The notes: generated by a model not told the origin, from the letters alone. A stretch of DNA of 64,000 nucleotides from Aciduricibacillus chroicocephali (GCF_030762805.1 NZ_CP129113.1:1130001-1194000); one strand, 5' to 3'; shown: positions 45,581 through 55,460, counted from the first letter of the stretch. Translations and numbers: made by a program.

Positions 45581-47665
45581 ATGGATACTGCTCAATATTT
45601 GGATATATTCATTGACGAAAGTAGAGAACATCTGGAAACAGTTTCTGAAAAATTGCTTGAATTGGAAAAAAGCCCTGACGAAAAAGGAATCATTGAAGAA
45701 ATTTTCAGGGCAGCTCATACGCTGAAAGGTATGTCAGCGACAATGGGATTCACTGACCTTGCTAATTTAACTCATAAACTAGAAAACGTTTTTGATGGGA
45801 TTCGTTATGACAAGATTAAAGTTGTACCTAATATGATCGATGTGTTATTCGAAGCACTTGATGATATGACGGCTATGATTGAGGACGTAGCAGAAGGTGG
45901 CGAAGGGAAGCGTGACGTCACAAACGTTGTGAATGATCTTCTTGCAATTGAAAAAGGCGAGGTGCCTGGGGAGAGAAATGAGACAGAAGATTCCTCAGTT
46001 CCCAATTCCTCTAATTCAGAGTCTCCAGTAAAGGGCAATCGACTGGACGAGTTTGAAATTACAATTCTTGGAGAATCAAAGGAGCGAGGATTCGAGAATT
46101 TCGAAATTACAGTGGAGCTTAGCGAAACTTGCTTGCTTAAAGGTGCTCGTGTCTTCATGATTTTTGAAATTCTTGAGAAGCTTGGTGAAGTTATCAAATC
46201 AAATCCTTCAGTAAGTGAATTGGAAGAAGAGAACTTTGAACAGTCATTTAATGTACTCTTTGTTACAAAACACGATAAAATTGAAATAGAAGAAAAAATA
46301 AAAAAGGTATCAGAAGTAAAAGATGTTTCCGTAAAGCTGTTTTCTCTCGAGGAATATAAGGCAGAAGCAGAAAAAATAGAGCAGGAGAAAGACAGTCAGG
46401 TTGCGGAAGCTGCTTCAAATACTGATTTATCATCAATTCAAGCGCCATCTGTACCAAAGGAAAACCTTGAACAAAAGCAGGATAAGAAAGATTCAAAGTC
46501 AGCAAAGGCAAGCCAAAGTAAAACTATCCGTGTAAATATTGAACGTCTGGATATTTTAATGAATTTATTTGAAGAGTTGCTGATTGACCGTGGACGTCTA
46601 GAACAAATTTCAGTAGATCTGAATCATGGCGATTTACAGGAGACAGTAGAAAGAATGGCACGTGTCTCTGGAGATTTGCAAAATATTATTCTCACAATGC
46701 GTATGGTACCTGTTGACCAGGTATTCAGCCGTTTCCCACGGATGATTCGTCAACTTGCACGTGATCTCAATAAAAATGTTGAGGTTCAGATCACAGGAGC
46801 TGAAACAGAGCTTGATCGCACAGTCATAGATGAAATCGGTGACCCTCTCGTTCACTTAATTCGTAATGCAATCGATCACGGTATCGAGAAGCCTGAAGAA
46901 CGCCGGGCAAAAGGCAAGCCTGAAAAAGGAATTATGAAGCTGGAAGCCTACCATAGCGGGAATCATGTTTTCATTGATATATCAGATGATGGAGCAGGAA
47001 TCAACAAGCATAAAGTTTTAGATAAGGCGATTAAGAATGGCGTAGTTACTCCTGAACAAGGTTTGAGCATGACTGATCAGCAAATCTATCAGCTTATTAT
47101 GTCCAGTGGCTTCTCTACAGCGGAAACAATTTCCGATGTTTCAGGAAGAGGTGTCGGACTTGATGTAGTTAAGAATACAATTGAATCTCTTGGCGGAAGT
47201 ATTTCGATTGATTCAGAAGAAGACAAGGGCTCAGTTTTCTCAATTCAGCTTCCACTCACCCTGTCAATCATTTCTGCTTTGCTCGTCGAACTAAGAGAAG
47301 AAAAGTATGCAATTCCGCTTTCATCAATTATTGAAACTGCAATCATTCATAAAGACCAGATCTTCCATGCGCATAGCAAGAAGGTTATTGATATCCGGGG
47401 CAAAGTAATTCCTCTTGTTTACCTTAGCGATATTTTTGAAGTTCCAAAAAATGAAGCAGAAGAAAGTGATTATACTTCTGTTGTCATCGTCAAAAAGGGA
47501 GAAAAGATTGCCGGACTTGTCGTTGACTCATTCATTGGTCAACAGGAAGTTGTTCTTAAATCTCTTGGCGACTACTTGTCCAGTACATTTGCTATTTCCG
47601 GTGCAACCATACTTGGTGACGGGCAGGTCGCTTTGATTGTCGATACAAATGCTTTGGTTAAATAA
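45581..47665 (+). CDS. cheA: Chemotaxis histidine kinase CheA
   Basis: Receptor-coupled kinase that phosphorylates CheY and CheB. 694 aa. P1 HPt with phospho-His46 in FRAAHTLKGMSATMGF; P2 response-regulator docking domain (about 155-265); P3 dimer helices with RVNIERLDILMNLFEELLID; P4 ATPase with NAIDHGIEKPEERRAKGKP, DDGAGIN and GRGVGLDVVKNTIESLGG; P5 CheW-like end. AAGGGGGA precedes the ATG; the frame extends upstream inside cheB but lacks a start with SD. Confidence 0.98.
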   Translation: MDTAQYLDIFIDESREHLETVSEKLLELEKSPDEKGIIEEIFRAAHTLKGMSATMGFTDLANLTHKLENVFDGIRYDKIKVVPNMIDVLFEALDDMTAMIEDVAEGGEGKRDVTNVVNDLLAIEKGEVPGERNETEDSSVPNSSNSESPVKGNRLDEFEITILGESKERGFENFEITVELSETCLLKGARVFMIFEILEKLGEVIKSNPSVSELEEENFEQSFNVLFVTKHDKIEIEEKIKKVSEVKDVSVKLFSLEEYKAEAEKIEQEKDSQVAEAASNTDLSSIQAPSVPKENLEQKQDKKDSKSAKASQSKTIRVNIERLDILMNLFEELLIDRGRLEQISVDLNHGDLQETVERMARVSGDLQNIILTMRMVPVDQVFSRFPRMIRQLARDLNKNVEVQITGAETELDRTVIDEIGDPLVHLIRNAIDHGIEKPEERRAKGKPEKGIMKLEAYHSGNHVFIDISDDGAGINKHKVLDKAIKNGVVTPEQGLSMTDQQIYQLIMSSGFSTAETISDVSGRGVGLDVVKNTIESLGGSISIDSEEDKGSVFSIQLPLTLSIISALLVELREEKYAIPLSSIIETAIIHKDQIFHAHSKKVIDIRGKVIPLVYLSDIFEVPKNEAEESDYTSVVIVKKGEKIAGLVVDSFIGQQEVVLKSLGDYLSSTFAISGATILGDGQVALIVDTNALVK

Positions 47666-47689
47666 CTTTTCAGCAAGGGAGGAAGAGAA

Positions 47690-48151
47690 ATGACAACAGT
47701 TCAAGAAAGAAAAGTGATTGTTTTTAACCTGAACGGTGAGGAGTATGCTGTTCCGGTACAAAGTGTAGGCTCAATTGAACGAATGATGCAGATTACACGT
47801 GTTCCAAAAGCGGAACATTTTATTAAAGGTGTCATAAATCTTAAAGGGGTTGTAACTCCGATAGTTGATTTAAGACTGCGTTTTGGTACAGAAAAACGGG
47901 AATATGATGACTCTACCCGAATCATTATCGTTTACTATCGGGACATGGAAATTGGTCTCGTAGTGGACGGAGCTAATGATGTAATTGACATATCTGTAAA
48001 CGACATTGAACCACCTCCAGAAGTGATCAATACGGTTCATGCTGACTATATTGAAGGTGTAGTCAAGCTAGGTAATCGTCTACTAGTCCTTCTTGATTTG
48101 GAGAAAGTTCTTGATAAAAAGGAATTCGACTTTATGAAAATGGATGCATGA
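47690..48151 (+). CDS. cheW: Chemotaxis coupling protein CheW
   Basis: Links chemoreceptors to CheA. 153 aa, SH3-like double fold. VIVFNLNGEEYAVPVQSVGS, VPKAEHFIKGVINLKGVVTP and VVDGANDVIDISVNDIEPPP match CheW. Ribosome site AGGGAGGA. The cheC start lies at its end. Confidence 0.98.
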   Translation: MTTVQERKVIVFNLNGEEYAVPVQSVGSIERMMQITRVPKAEHFIKGVINLKGVVTPIVDLRLRFGTEKREYDDSTRIIIVYYRDMEIGLVVDGANDVIDISVNDIEPPPEVINTVHADYIEGVVKLGNRLLVLLDLEKVLDKKEFDFMKMDA

Positions 48152-48152
48152 C

Positions 48153-48788
48153 ATGCAGATTGAAAAATTAACAAGTGTTCAGCTTGATGTTTTGCGTGAA
48201 ATTGGCAATATTGGGGCAGGTAACGCGGCTACATCCATGTCTCTCTTGACCAACCAGAAGGTGGATATGGATGTTCCAGTCGTGCAGCTTATACCTTTTG
48301 GCCAGGTCATGGAGCTGATTGGAGGGGCAGATGAATTAGTAGTTGCAATTTATCTGCGGATACTCGGGGAGGCACCAGGTACCGTCTATTTTATTATGTC
48401 ACTGGCAGAAGCCGAACAGCTTGTAAGGCAAATTATTCATGATAATTCATTCACTTTGGGAATGGAAGAAGAAATTGATGATTTCGCTATTTCCGCTTTA
48501 ATGGAAGCAGGCAATATTTTGACCGGTTCTTATCTTTCGGCTTTATCTGATTTCATCAACATTAATATGCAGCCCTCCATTCCAAATCTGGCAATCGATA
48601 TGGCTGGGGCTATACTCTCAGTCGGTTTGATTGAGCTTTCAAATGTAACGGACTATGCAATAGTAATTGATACAAGAATGAATAACGATGAGGACCGGAA
48701 CAGATTTAAAGGTCACTTTTTCTTACTGCCGGATACGGAAACTGTGCCCAAAATATTCAATGCGCTTGGTATAGATTATTATGAGTAG
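48153..48788 (+). CDS. cheC: CheY-P phosphatase CheC
   Basis: Dephosphorylates CheY-P and binds CheD. 211 aa from ATG 48153 (ATG 48144 is equally possible; neither has a good SD, so it is probably coupled to cheW). Two phosphatase active sites of the ExxN type are visible in LREIGNIGAGNAATSM and LMEAGNILTGSYLSALSDF. Conserved VVAIYLRILGEAPGTVYFI. The stop overlaps the cheD start. Confidence 0.96.
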   Translation: MQIEKLTSVQLDVLREIGNIGAGNAATSMSLLTNQKVDMDVPVVQLIPFGQVMELIGGADELVVAIYLRILGEAPGTVYFIMSLAEAEQLVRQIIHDNSFTLGMEEEIDDFAISALMEAGNILTGSYLSALSDFININMQPSIPNLAIDMAGAILSVGLIELSNVTDYAIVIDTRMNNDEDRNRFKGHFFLLPDTETVPKIFNALGIDYYE

Positions 48789-49278
48789 TACGAAGCAGGT
48801 TGTAAAGGTTGGTATAGCAGACCTGAATATTACAACCGCACCGCATTCAATCCGTACGTCAGGGCTCGGTTCTTGTGTCGGCTGTGTCATTTATGACCCA
48901 GTTCGAAAAATTGCAGGGCTCGCTCATATTATGCTGCCGGATTCAAGCCTTTCCAGACAGACGAAAATGAATGATTTTAAATATGCAGATACTGCACTTC
49001 CCATTCTTGTAGATCAGTTAGTTTCAGCAGGTGCAAGAAAAACGGCTCTGAAGGCAAAAATAGCGGGCGGTGCTCAGATGTTCAAATTCAATTCTCAGTC
49101 TGACATGATGCGGATTGGCCCACGAAACACGGAAGCGGTCATCTGTGAATTAAAAAAAATGGGTATTCCGCTTATTGCCTCAGATACCGGAGGAAATTGC
49201 GGACGCACAATCGAATTTTTTGCGGAAACTGGAGATTTGCATATTAGAACAGTAAGTAAAGGGGAATCCATTCTATAG
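48781..49278 (+). CDS. cheD: Chemoreceptor glutamine deamidase CheD
   Basis: Deamidates receptor Gln residues and boosts CheC. 165 aa. Catalytic Cys32 in GLGSCVGCVIYDP, His49 in GLAHIMLP, and the Thr/Gly region ASDTGGNCGRTIEF. All key residues are present. Overlaps cheC by 8 bases; sigD follows after 42 bases. Confidence 0.97.
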   Translation: MSSTKQVVKVGIADLNITTAPHSIRTSGLGSCVGCVIYDPVRKIAGLAHIMLPDSSLSRQTKMNDFKYADTALPILVDQLVSAGARKTALKAKIAGGAQMFKFNSQSDMMRIGPRNTEAVICELKKMGIPLIASDTGGNCGRTIEFFAETGDLHIRTVSKGESIL

Positions 49279-49320
49279 CAGTAAAATTTAACTGCATTTA
49301 GCTGGGAGGCGAATCATATC

Positions 49321-50100
49321 GTGACTGTTAACAATACTTCCAAAGAAGCAAAGCTATGGCAGGACTGGCTGGAACATCGCGACCATGAGGCAGCCAATCA
49401 GCTGATAGAGCAATATATGTACTTGGTCAATTATCAGGTGGAGCGGATTTGGAGCACACTGCCAAGCAATGTTTCTAAAGATGACTTGAAAAGCTTTGGA
49501 CTTCTTGGTTTATTTGATGCTTTAAAAAAATTCGAACCGAATCGAAATCTGAAGTTTGATACGTATGCTTCATTTAGAGTACGGGGAGCGATTATAGATG
49601 GTCTGCGTAAAGAAGACTGGCTCCCGCGCTCAATACGTGACAAATCCAAAAAAATTGATCAGGCGATACAGCTGCTTGAACAGAAGCTTCAGCGGGCCCC
49701 TTCCTCAGCAGAAATTTCGGCAGAGACAGGACTTGATTCAGATGAGGTTGAGACAATTATTAAGGATTCATTGTTCTCAAACGTCTGGTCACTTGAAGAA
49801 AAGCCGAATGAAGGAGAAGAAGCATCCAAAGAAGGTGTCGGCTATTTACTTGAAGACGAAACCGCTGTCTCTCCGGACGAAAGACTTTTAAAGACGGAAC
49901 TTCAGAAAGAACTTGCCGAGGGAATCGGCAGTTTGAATGAGAATGAACAACTGGTAATTAGCCTGTTTTATCAAGAAGAACTTACTTTTACGGAAGTTGG
50001 TCATATTCTTGGTTTAACGACATCCAGAATATCGCAAATACACAAAAAGGCAATATTCAAGTTGCGGACATCCCTAGAGAAAATCCAGGCCATGGCTTAA
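49321..50100 (+). CDS. sigD: RNA polymerase sigma factor SigD (FliA-type)
   Basis: Sigma-28 for late flagellar, chemotaxis and autolysin genes. 259 aa. Region 2: LGLFDALKKFEPNRNLKFDT, then YASFRVRGAIIDGLRKEDWL; region 3 with PSSAEISAETGLDSDEVETI; region 4: LFYQEELTFTEVGHILGLTT followed by SRISQIHKKAIFKL. GTG start; GGGAGG is 11 bases away, a slightly long spacing. Near the 3' end of the operon, as in Bacillus, where low read-through sets SigD level. Confidence 0.97.
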   Translation: MTVNNTSKEAKLWQDWLEHRDHEAANQLIEQYMYLVNYQVERIWSTLPSNVSKDDLKSFGLLGLFDALKKFEPNRNLKFDTYASFRVRGAIIDGLRKEDWLPRSIRDKSKKIDQAIQLLEQKLQRAPSSAEISAETGLDSDEVETIIKDSLFSNVWSLEEKPNEGEEASKEGVGYLLEDETAVSPDERLLKTELQKELAEGIGSLNENEQLVISLFYQEELTFTEVGHILGLTTSRISQIHKKAIFKLRTSLEKIQAMA

Positions 50101-50131
50101 TCAAACCGCTAAATGCAAAAGGGGGAAAGAC

Positions 50132-51499
50132 ATGGACTCAATAGAGAAGCAATTGCTGCTCAAAATCTCAGAGGACCAGATGGAAGCGACTTTGCATTGT
50201 ACAAATGGATGGAGTGGTGAACCTGTCGATGAGACTGCTTTAAAACATTTCATTGTCAAAGAGGGCATTCGAACGGGCATCATTAAAGATGCAATTGATC
50301 AAGTGGTCGCTGGGACATCTATAGAGGTTTTTCCACTCCTAATAGCTAAAGGGGAAGCTCCTGTTCATGGTAAAGATGCAGAAATTGAATATTTCTTCGA
50401 GACAAGCAGCGAAGGACTTAAGGAAACTGAAGAATACGATTTTCGTGAAGTTATGAAAATTCCTTCTGTGCAAAAAGGGACAAAACTTGCAGTTATTCAT
50501 CCACCTGACCTTGGAAAACCCGGAGAAGATGTGCTGGGTAACATGGTTCAAGCAGATAATGGTAAAGAGGCAGTCATCAAAGCTGGTAGAAATGTTTATT
50601 TCAATATTGAAGAGCAAGCTTTCTATGCATGTGATTCAGGTCAAGCAAGCGTTCATGATGACAAGCTTCATGTTTACTCTGTTTATGAAATTAAAGAGAG
50701 TGTTTCCATGAAAACAGGGAATGTTCAATTTGCCGGATCTGTCGTTATTCATGGAGATGTACCATCAGGATTCAGAGTGACTGCAAATGGTGATGTCAAA
50801 GTGTTCGGAATGGTAGAAGCTGCGACAATTACAGCGAATGGATCAATTTTTATCGCTGAAGGCCTTTCTGGTATGAAAAAAGGTTTCATTCGAGCTGGTA
50901 AAGACGTACATCTTGGATACATAAATCAGGGCACAGTTCTTGCTGGTCGGGATATTACGGTTGTAAACTCGATTTTGCATAGTCATTGTACAGCATCTGG
51001 AAAAATTGAAAGTCGAAATGGTAACATTATCGGAGGAAGTGCCTCAGCAGCAAGTCTAATTAAGGCTAAAGAATTTGGTAATCGGCATAATACGAGAACT
51101 GACTTACATTTCGGTCTTGATGAAGAAAACGAACGCCGTCTCGAAGAATATGAAAAGAGAGAAAAAGCTTTGCATGAAGAGCGGGAAAAACTATCGGCTC
51201 TCGGTAAGCAAATCGAAGAACGAGACTATCAGAATAACATCCGCCTGAGGATTGCGCATTTACGTCAGAGAAATAAATATTTGCAAATTACGAAAGAACT
51301 TGAAAGCATAACAATTCAAATCAGGCAGCTTGAAGACCTTGCAGGAAAAGAACATGACGCCAGTTTAATTGCAAGCGAGGCGATTTATTCAAACAGCGTC
51401 ATCTCATTTGGAAAATATAAGAAGCAAGTTGATAAAGATTATGGACCGATTAGTGTTGTTCTCGATCAGAATGAAATTTATTTCCGGCCGCTTGGATGA
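50132..51499 (+). CDS. DUF342 (FapA-like) polymer-forming domain protein
   Basis: 455 aa. N-terminal part with MKIPSVQKGTKLAVIHPPDL and PGEDVLGNMVQA, a right-handed beta-helix region with repeated strands (SVVIHGDVPSGFRVTANGDV, VFGMVEAATITANGSIFIA, AGRDITVVNSILHSHC), then a long coiled coil (about 335-415) and a short C-terminal cap. Matches the DUF342/FapA family as I know it. The beta-helix suggests a structural or scaffold role. It replaces nothing in B. subtilis, where swrB follows sigD directly. Strong SD AAAGGGGGA. Function unknown. Confidence 0.85.
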   Translation: MDSIEKQLLLKISEDQMEATLHCTNGWSGEPVDETALKHFIVKEGIRTGIIKDAIDQVVAGTSIEVFPLLIAKGEAPVHGKDAEIEYFFETSSEGLKETEEYDFREVMKIPSVQKGTKLAVIHPPDLGKPGEDVLGNMVQADNGKEAVIKAGRNVYFNIEEQAFYACDSGQASVHDDKLHVYSVYEIKESVSMKTGNVQFAGSVVIHGDVPSGFRVTANGDVKVFGMVEAATITANGSIFIAEGLSGMKKGFIRAGKDVHLGYINQGTVLAGRDITVVNSILHSHCTASGKIESRNGNIIGGSASAASLIKAKEFGNRHNTRTDLHFGLDEENERRLEEYEKREKALHEEREKLSALGKQIEERDYQNNIRLRIAHLRQRNKYLQITKELESITIQIRQLEDLAGKEHDASLIASEAIYSNSVISFGKYKKQVDKDYGPISVVLDQNEIYFRPLG

Positions 51500-51532
51500 T
51501 AAGCAGGACCGAGTATGCTTGAGGTGAACAGT

Positions 51533-52084
51533 TTGACTTCAATGTTATTTATGGTCAGTTTTTTGCTGCATATTATCGCTTTATCAGCAATTTATATGCT
51601 GTTTAAAGAATTGCAAAAGCTGAAGTCGACTACATATATTGAGGAAATTGATGAGCTAATGACAACGTATCTTGAAGAACTGCGAGAGGAAAATGCCAGG
51701 CTTGAGGATAGAATCGTCAAAAGTGAACAAATAAAAGCAGTACAAAAAGCTTTGAAAAATGACCAGAAACATTCTGAGGATGATAATAACGAGAAAGAAG
51801 AACTGGAGAATCAAAATGTGAATTCATCTGATAAACAGTCTTCTGTCTTTGCAGAAATGCTCTCAAATGAAGAAAAGCGCCATGAATTAGAGCAGGAACC
51901 GTTCGACCTGCAAATTGAGTCAGGCGATGCTATTGAAGACAGTTATACAGCTTCCCTGCAATCCCGCATTTTGTTGCTAGCTGAACAAGGGTTCAGCCAA
52001 AACGAAATTGCAAAGAAACTTGATTGTGGAGAAACAGAAGTGAATCTTGTAATAAAAATGCATAAACGTAATGGAAAAGGTTGA
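51533..52084 (+). CDS. SwrB-like membrane protein with C-terminal HTH-like segment
   Basis: 183 aa. N-terminal transmembrane helix (MVSFLLHIIALSAIYMLF), an acidic coiled coil and disordered middle, and a conserved C terminus ILLLAEQGFSQNEIAKKLDC followed by ETEVNLVIKMHK, which looks like an HTH. Position and layout resemble B. subtilis SwrB, which activates flagellar export assembly; sequence similarity is low, so I leave the symbol blank. The TTG at 51533 has GAGGTGA 5 bases upstream; ATG 51515 (AGGA upstream) is an alternative. Last gene of the fla/che run. Confidence 0.75.
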   Translation: MTSMLFMVSFLLHIIALSAIYMLFKELQKLKSTTYIEEIDELMTTYLEELREENARLEDRIVKSEQIKAVQKALKNDQKHSEDDNNEKEELENQNVNSSDKQSSVFAEMLSNEEKRHELEQEPFDLQIESGDAIEDSYTASLQSRILLLAEQGFSQNEIAKKLDCGETEVNLVIKMHKRNGKG

Positions 52085-52109
52085 ATATAATATTTAACTG
52101 TGCTATATT
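52081..52109 (+). promoter_or_regulatory. Sigma-A promoter for rpsB
   Basis: TTGAAT (52081-52086, overlapping the stop of the gene before), a 17-base spacer and TATATT (52104-52109) preceded by TGC, an extended -10. Confidence 0.68.
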
Positions 52110-52114
52110 TACAT

Positions 52115-52258
52115 ATGGTTAAAAGCGCAGTAGTCAAAAGTCTGCTGTCAACCACACACGCCTGGCGATCGGGATGAGTTGGTGCCGTATGATTCATACG
52201 GTTCTTGTTCAGAAAGGACCTTGGCGGAGGATTAAAAACCATTTGGAGGGAAATAACC
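52115..52258 (+). ncRNA. Structured 5' leader of rpsB
   Basis: About 140 bases between promoter and rpsB. It contains the near-perfect hairpin CCGTATG (52185-52191), ATT, CATACGG (52195-52201), plus GCAG/CTGC pairing around 52131-52146 and GGCGGAGG before the coding sequence. Possible S2 autoregulatory leader, by analogy with other ribosomal operons; no known family could be confirmed. Confidence 0.4.
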
Positions 52259-53008
52259 ATGTCAGTAATTTCTATGAAGCAACTGCTAGAAGCTGGTGTA
52301 CATTTCGGTCACCAGACACGCCGTTGGAACCCTAAGATGAAGAAATACATCTTCACTGAGCGTAACGGTATTTACATCATTGATTTGCAAAAAACAGTCA
52401 AAAAACTTGACGAAGCGTATAACTTTGTCCGTGATCTAGCTGCTAATGGCGGCTCTGTATTGTTTGTCGGAACAAAGAAGCAAGCTCAAGATTCTGTTCG
52501 TGACGAAGCAACTCGCTCAGGCATGTTCTTCGTGAACCAGCGCTGGTTGGGTGGAACTTTGACTAACTTCCAGACAATCCGTAAGCGTGTTCGTCGTCTT
52601 AAAGATATCGAACGTATGGAAGAAGATGGAACTTTCGAAGTTCTTCCTAAGAAAGAAGTTGTAGAGCTTAATAAAGAAAAAGATCGTCTTGTTAAATTCC
52701 TTGGTGGTATTAAGGATATGGATCGTCTTCCAGATGCCTTGTTCGTAATTGATCCACGTAAAGAACGCATTGCGATTGCAGAAGCACACAAGTTGAATAT
52801 TCCGATCATCGCCATGGTTGATACAAACTGTGACCCGGATGAAATCGACTATGTAATCCCTGCAAACGATGACGCTATTCGTGCTGTAAAGCTTCTTACT
52901 TCTAAGATGGCTGATGCAATCATCGAAGTAAAACAGGGTGAAGAAAACGAAGAAGCTCCAGAGCAGGAAGAAACTGCACCTGAAGCTGAAACTGCTGACC
53001 AAGCGTAA
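52259..53008 (+). CDS. rpsB: 30S ribosomal protein S2
   Basis: Late-assembling small-subunit protein. 249 aa. [74 protein letters not shown] and [16 protein letters not shown] are all diagnostic; an acidic tail follows. The ATG at 52259 has TTGGAGGG upstream. tsf follows, separated by a terminator. Confidence 0.99.
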   Translation: MSVISMKQLLEAGVHFGHQTRRWNPKMKKYIFTERNGIYIIDLQKTVKKLDEAYNFVRDLAANGGSVLFVGTKKQAQDSVRDEATRSGMFFVNQRWLGGTLTNFQTIRKRVRRLKDIERMEEDGTFEVLPKKEVVELNKEKDRLVKFLGGIKDMDRLPDALFVIDPRKERIAIAEAHKLNIPIIAMVDTNCDPDEIDYVIPANDDAIRAVKLLTSKMADAIIEVKQGEENEEAPEQEETAPEAETADQA

Positions 53009-53023
53009 ACTATTAGCAAGCAC

Positions 53024-53059
53024 AGGTGATAAGGGGAAAACCTTTTATCACCTTTTTTT
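53024..53059 (+). terminator. Terminator/attenuator between rpsB and tsf
   Basis: GGTGATAAGG (53025-53034) pairs with CC..TTATCACC (53041-53052), then seven T. It would reduce tsf relative to rpsB if partial. Confidence 0.82.
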
Positions 53060-53104
53060 AAGAAATTTTATCGAAAAAATCTCATAATATTTGGAGGCGT
53101 TAAC

Positions 53105-53989
53105 GTGGCTATTACTGCAAAAATGGTTAAAGAATTGCGTGAACAGACTGGCGCAGGCATGATGGATTGCAAAAAAGCATTGACTGAAACTAACGGAGAT
53201 ATGGAAAAAGCAGTAGATTATCTTCGTGAAAACGGTATTGCAAAAGCAGCTAAAAAAGCTGGCCGTATTGCAGCTGAAGGTTCAACATATATTACTACAG
53301 AAGGTAATACAGCAGTGTTGATCGAAGTTAACTGTGAAACAGACTTTGTTACTAAAAATGATCAGTTCAAGCAGCTTCTTGAGGATCTTGGTAAGCACCT
53401 TGTTTCACAAAAGCCGGCTGATCTTGAAACAGCCCTATCCCAGAAATTGAACGGTAGTGATGAGACTGTTGAAACATACATCAACGCTATCGTCGCGAAA
53501 ATTGGTGAAAAGATTTCTCTACGTCGTTTTGCAATTGTTGATAAAACAGATAATGATGCATTCGGCGCATACTTGCATATGGGCGGACGTATCGGTGTAC
53601 TTGCTCTTCTTGAAGGAACAACTGACGAAGCTGTTGCCAAAGATGTCGCAATGCATATCGCTGCAGTAAACCCTCGTTATGTTTCACGTGACGAAGTTTC
53701 ATCTGAAGAGGTCGATCGTGAGCGTGAAGTATTGAAAGCACAAGCACTAAATGAAGGCAAGCCTGAGAAAATTGTAGAAAAAATGGTTGAAGGCCGCCTT
53801 GGCAAATTCTTCGAGGATATTTGCTTGCTTGAGCAGAGCTTCGTTAAGGATCCAGATATGAAAGTTAAGCAGTTTGTTTCTGATAAAGGCGCAACTGTAA
53901 AATCATTCGTTCGTTATGAAGTTGGCGAAGGTATGGAAAAACGCGAAGAAAACTTTGCTGAAGAAGTTATGAGCCAAATCAAAAAATAA
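53105..53989 (+). CDS. tsf: Elongation factor Ts
   Basis: Nucleotide exchange factor for EF-Tu. 294 aa. N-terminal UBA-like [20 protein letters not shown], then the [10 protein letters not shown] motif (about 82-91) that contacts EF-Tu, and [17 protein letters not shown]-terminal [21 protein letters not shown] start with TTGGAGG upstream. Confidence 0.99.
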   Translation: MAITAKMVKELREQTGAGMMDCKKALTETNGDMEKAVDYLRENGIAKAAKKAGRIAAEGSTYITTEGNTAVLIEVNCETDFVTKNDQFKQLLEDLGKHLVSQKPADLETALSQKLNGSDETVETYINAIVAKIGEKISLRRFAIVDKTDNDAFGAYLHMGGRIGVLALLEGTTDEAVAKDVAMHIAAVNPRYVSRDEVSSEEVDREREVLKAQALNEGKPEKIVEKMVEGRLGKFFEDICLLEQSFVKDPDMKVKQFVSDKGATVKSFVRYEVGEGMEKREENFAEEVMSQIKK

Positions 53990-54001
53990 ATAGTTTGACG
54001 C

Positions 54002-54031
54002 CAAATAGGGAACGATAAAGTTCCCTATTTG
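54002..54031 (+). repeat. Perfect 12-bp hairpin between tsf and pyrH without T-tract
   Basis: CAAATAGGGAAC (54002-54013), loop GATAAA, GTTCCCTATTTG (54020-54031). It lacks a run of T after the stem, so it is a poor intrinsic terminator; could be an mRNA processing or stability element. Confidence 0.6.
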
Positions 54032-54093
54032 ACTGTCAGCACTTAAATCATAGGTTGTAAAGAGCAAACTGAATCAATTTCATGGAGGTCATT

Positions 54094-54816
54094 ATGGCAC
54101 AGGCAAGGTACCAGAGAATCGTACTAAAATTAAGCGGTGAAGCGCTAAGTGGTGAGCAAGGATATGGAATTGACCCGAAAGTCATCCAATCCATTGCAGA
54201 ACAGGTAAAAGAAGTGGCTGAACTAGGTGTTGAAGTCGCAATTGTAGTTGGTGGCGGAAACATTTGGAGAGGTAAAGTCGGCAGCGAAATGGGCATGGAT
54301 CGCGCGACAGCGGATTACATGGGCATGCTTGCCACAATTATGAATTCTTTGGCACTTCAAGATGCCCTGGAAACAATTGAGATTCCAACAAGGGTCCAGA
54401 CTTCCATAGAAATGCGCCAGGTTGCCGAGCCATACATAAGAAGAAAGGCAATTCGCCATCTTGAGAAGAAGCGGGTTGTTATCTTCGCTGCAGGAACCGG
54501 TAACCCATATTTCTCTACCGATACAACAGCTGCATTGCGTGCTGCTGAAATTGAGGCAGAGGTTATTCTGATGGCGAAGAACAATGTCGATGGGGTTTAC
54601 TCAGACGATCCAAAGCTGAACAAAAACGCAACGAAATATGATATTCTATCTTATATGGACATGCTGAATGAAGGGCTTGGTGTCATGGATTCGACAGCTT
54701 CTTCTCTATGCATGGACAACGATATTCCACTAATTGTATTCTCGATTACTGAAGAAGGCAATATCAAAAAGGTTGTTCTTGGAGAATCAATTGGAACTAC
54801 AATAAGGGGGAAGTAA
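54094..54816 (+). CDS. pyrH: Uridylate kinase
   Basis: UMP kinase: UMP + ATP gives UDP + ADP in pyrimidine synthesis. 240 aa, amino-acid-kinase fold. [41 protein letters not shown]-type segment [16 protein letters not shown], and [17 protein letters not shown] 54094 has GGAGGTCATT upstream; ATG 54082 precedes that site. frr starts one base after the stop. Confidence 0.98.
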   Translation: MAQARYQRIVLKLSGEALSGEQGYGIDPKVIQSIAEQVKEVAELGVEVAIVVGGGNIWRGKVGSEMGMDRATADYMGMLATIMNSLALQDALETIEIPTRVQTSIEMRQVAEPYIRRKAIRHLEKKRVVIFAAGTGNPYFSTDTTAALRAAEIEAEVILMAKNNVDGVYSDDPKLNKNATKYDILSYMDMLNEGLGVMDSTASSLCMDNDIPLIVFSITEEGNIKKVVLGESIGTTIRGK

Positions 54817-54817
54817 A

Positions 54818-55375
54818 ATGACTAATGCGATTATCAAAGACATGGACGGTAAAATGGAAAAAGCAATTCAGGCTTTTTCAAGAAATTTGGCTACAGTCCG
54901 AGCTGGTCGTGCCAACCCAAGTATCTTGGACAGCGTATATGTCGATTACTATGGAGCAAACACACCGCTTAACCAGTTGGCTACAGTTGGTGCTCCTGAG
55001 GCAAGGTTGCTTGTAATCACCCCGTTCGACAAGACTGCAATTGGTGATATTGAAAAAGCAATCCAGAAAGCAGATTTAGGACTTTCACCTTCAAGTGATG
55101 GTAATGTGATTCGTATTAACATTCCAGCACTTACTGAGGATCGTCGTAAAGATCTTGTAAAAGTTGTAGGCAAATTTGCTGAAGAGGCACGTGTACAAGT
55201 TCGTAACATTCGTCGTGACGCAAATGATCAGTTAAAGAAAGCTGAAAAAGACGGCGAAATTACAGAAGACGAATTGAGAAATGAGCAGGAGGAAGTCCAA
55301 AAAGGGACGGACAAAGCGATCAAGGATGTTGATCGTCTTGCTAAAGAAAAGGAAGAAGAAATTCTAGAAGTTTGA
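54818..55375 (+). CDS. frr: Ribosome recycling factor
   Basis: With EF-G splits post-termination ribosomes. 185 aa, normal. [20 protein letters not shown] and [20 protein letters not shown] in the first domain, then helical [20 protein letters not shown]. Ribosome site AAGGGGGA. Coupled to pyrH. Confidence 0.99.
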   Translation: MTNAIIKDMDGKMEKAIQAFSRNLATVRAGRANPSILDSVYVDYYGANTPLNQLATVGAPEARLLVITPFDKTAIGDIEKAIQKADLGLSPSSDGNVIRINIPALTEDRRKDLVKVVGKFAEEARVQVRNIRRDANDQLKKAEKDGEITEDELRNEQEEVQKGTDKAIKDVDRLAKEKEEEILEV

Positions 55376-55428
55376 GTCTTTCCTTCTCTTGAAGGTTCTC
55401 TAACCTAAAGATTATACATTTTTTTACA

Positions 55429-55460
55429 AAAACCCTCTTTATCGGAAAGAGGGTTTTTGT
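55429..55460 (+). terminator. Intrinsic terminator after frr
   Basis: AAAACCCTCTTT (55429-55440), loop ATCGG, AAAGAGGGTTTTTG. Strong terminator. Confidence 0.93.
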
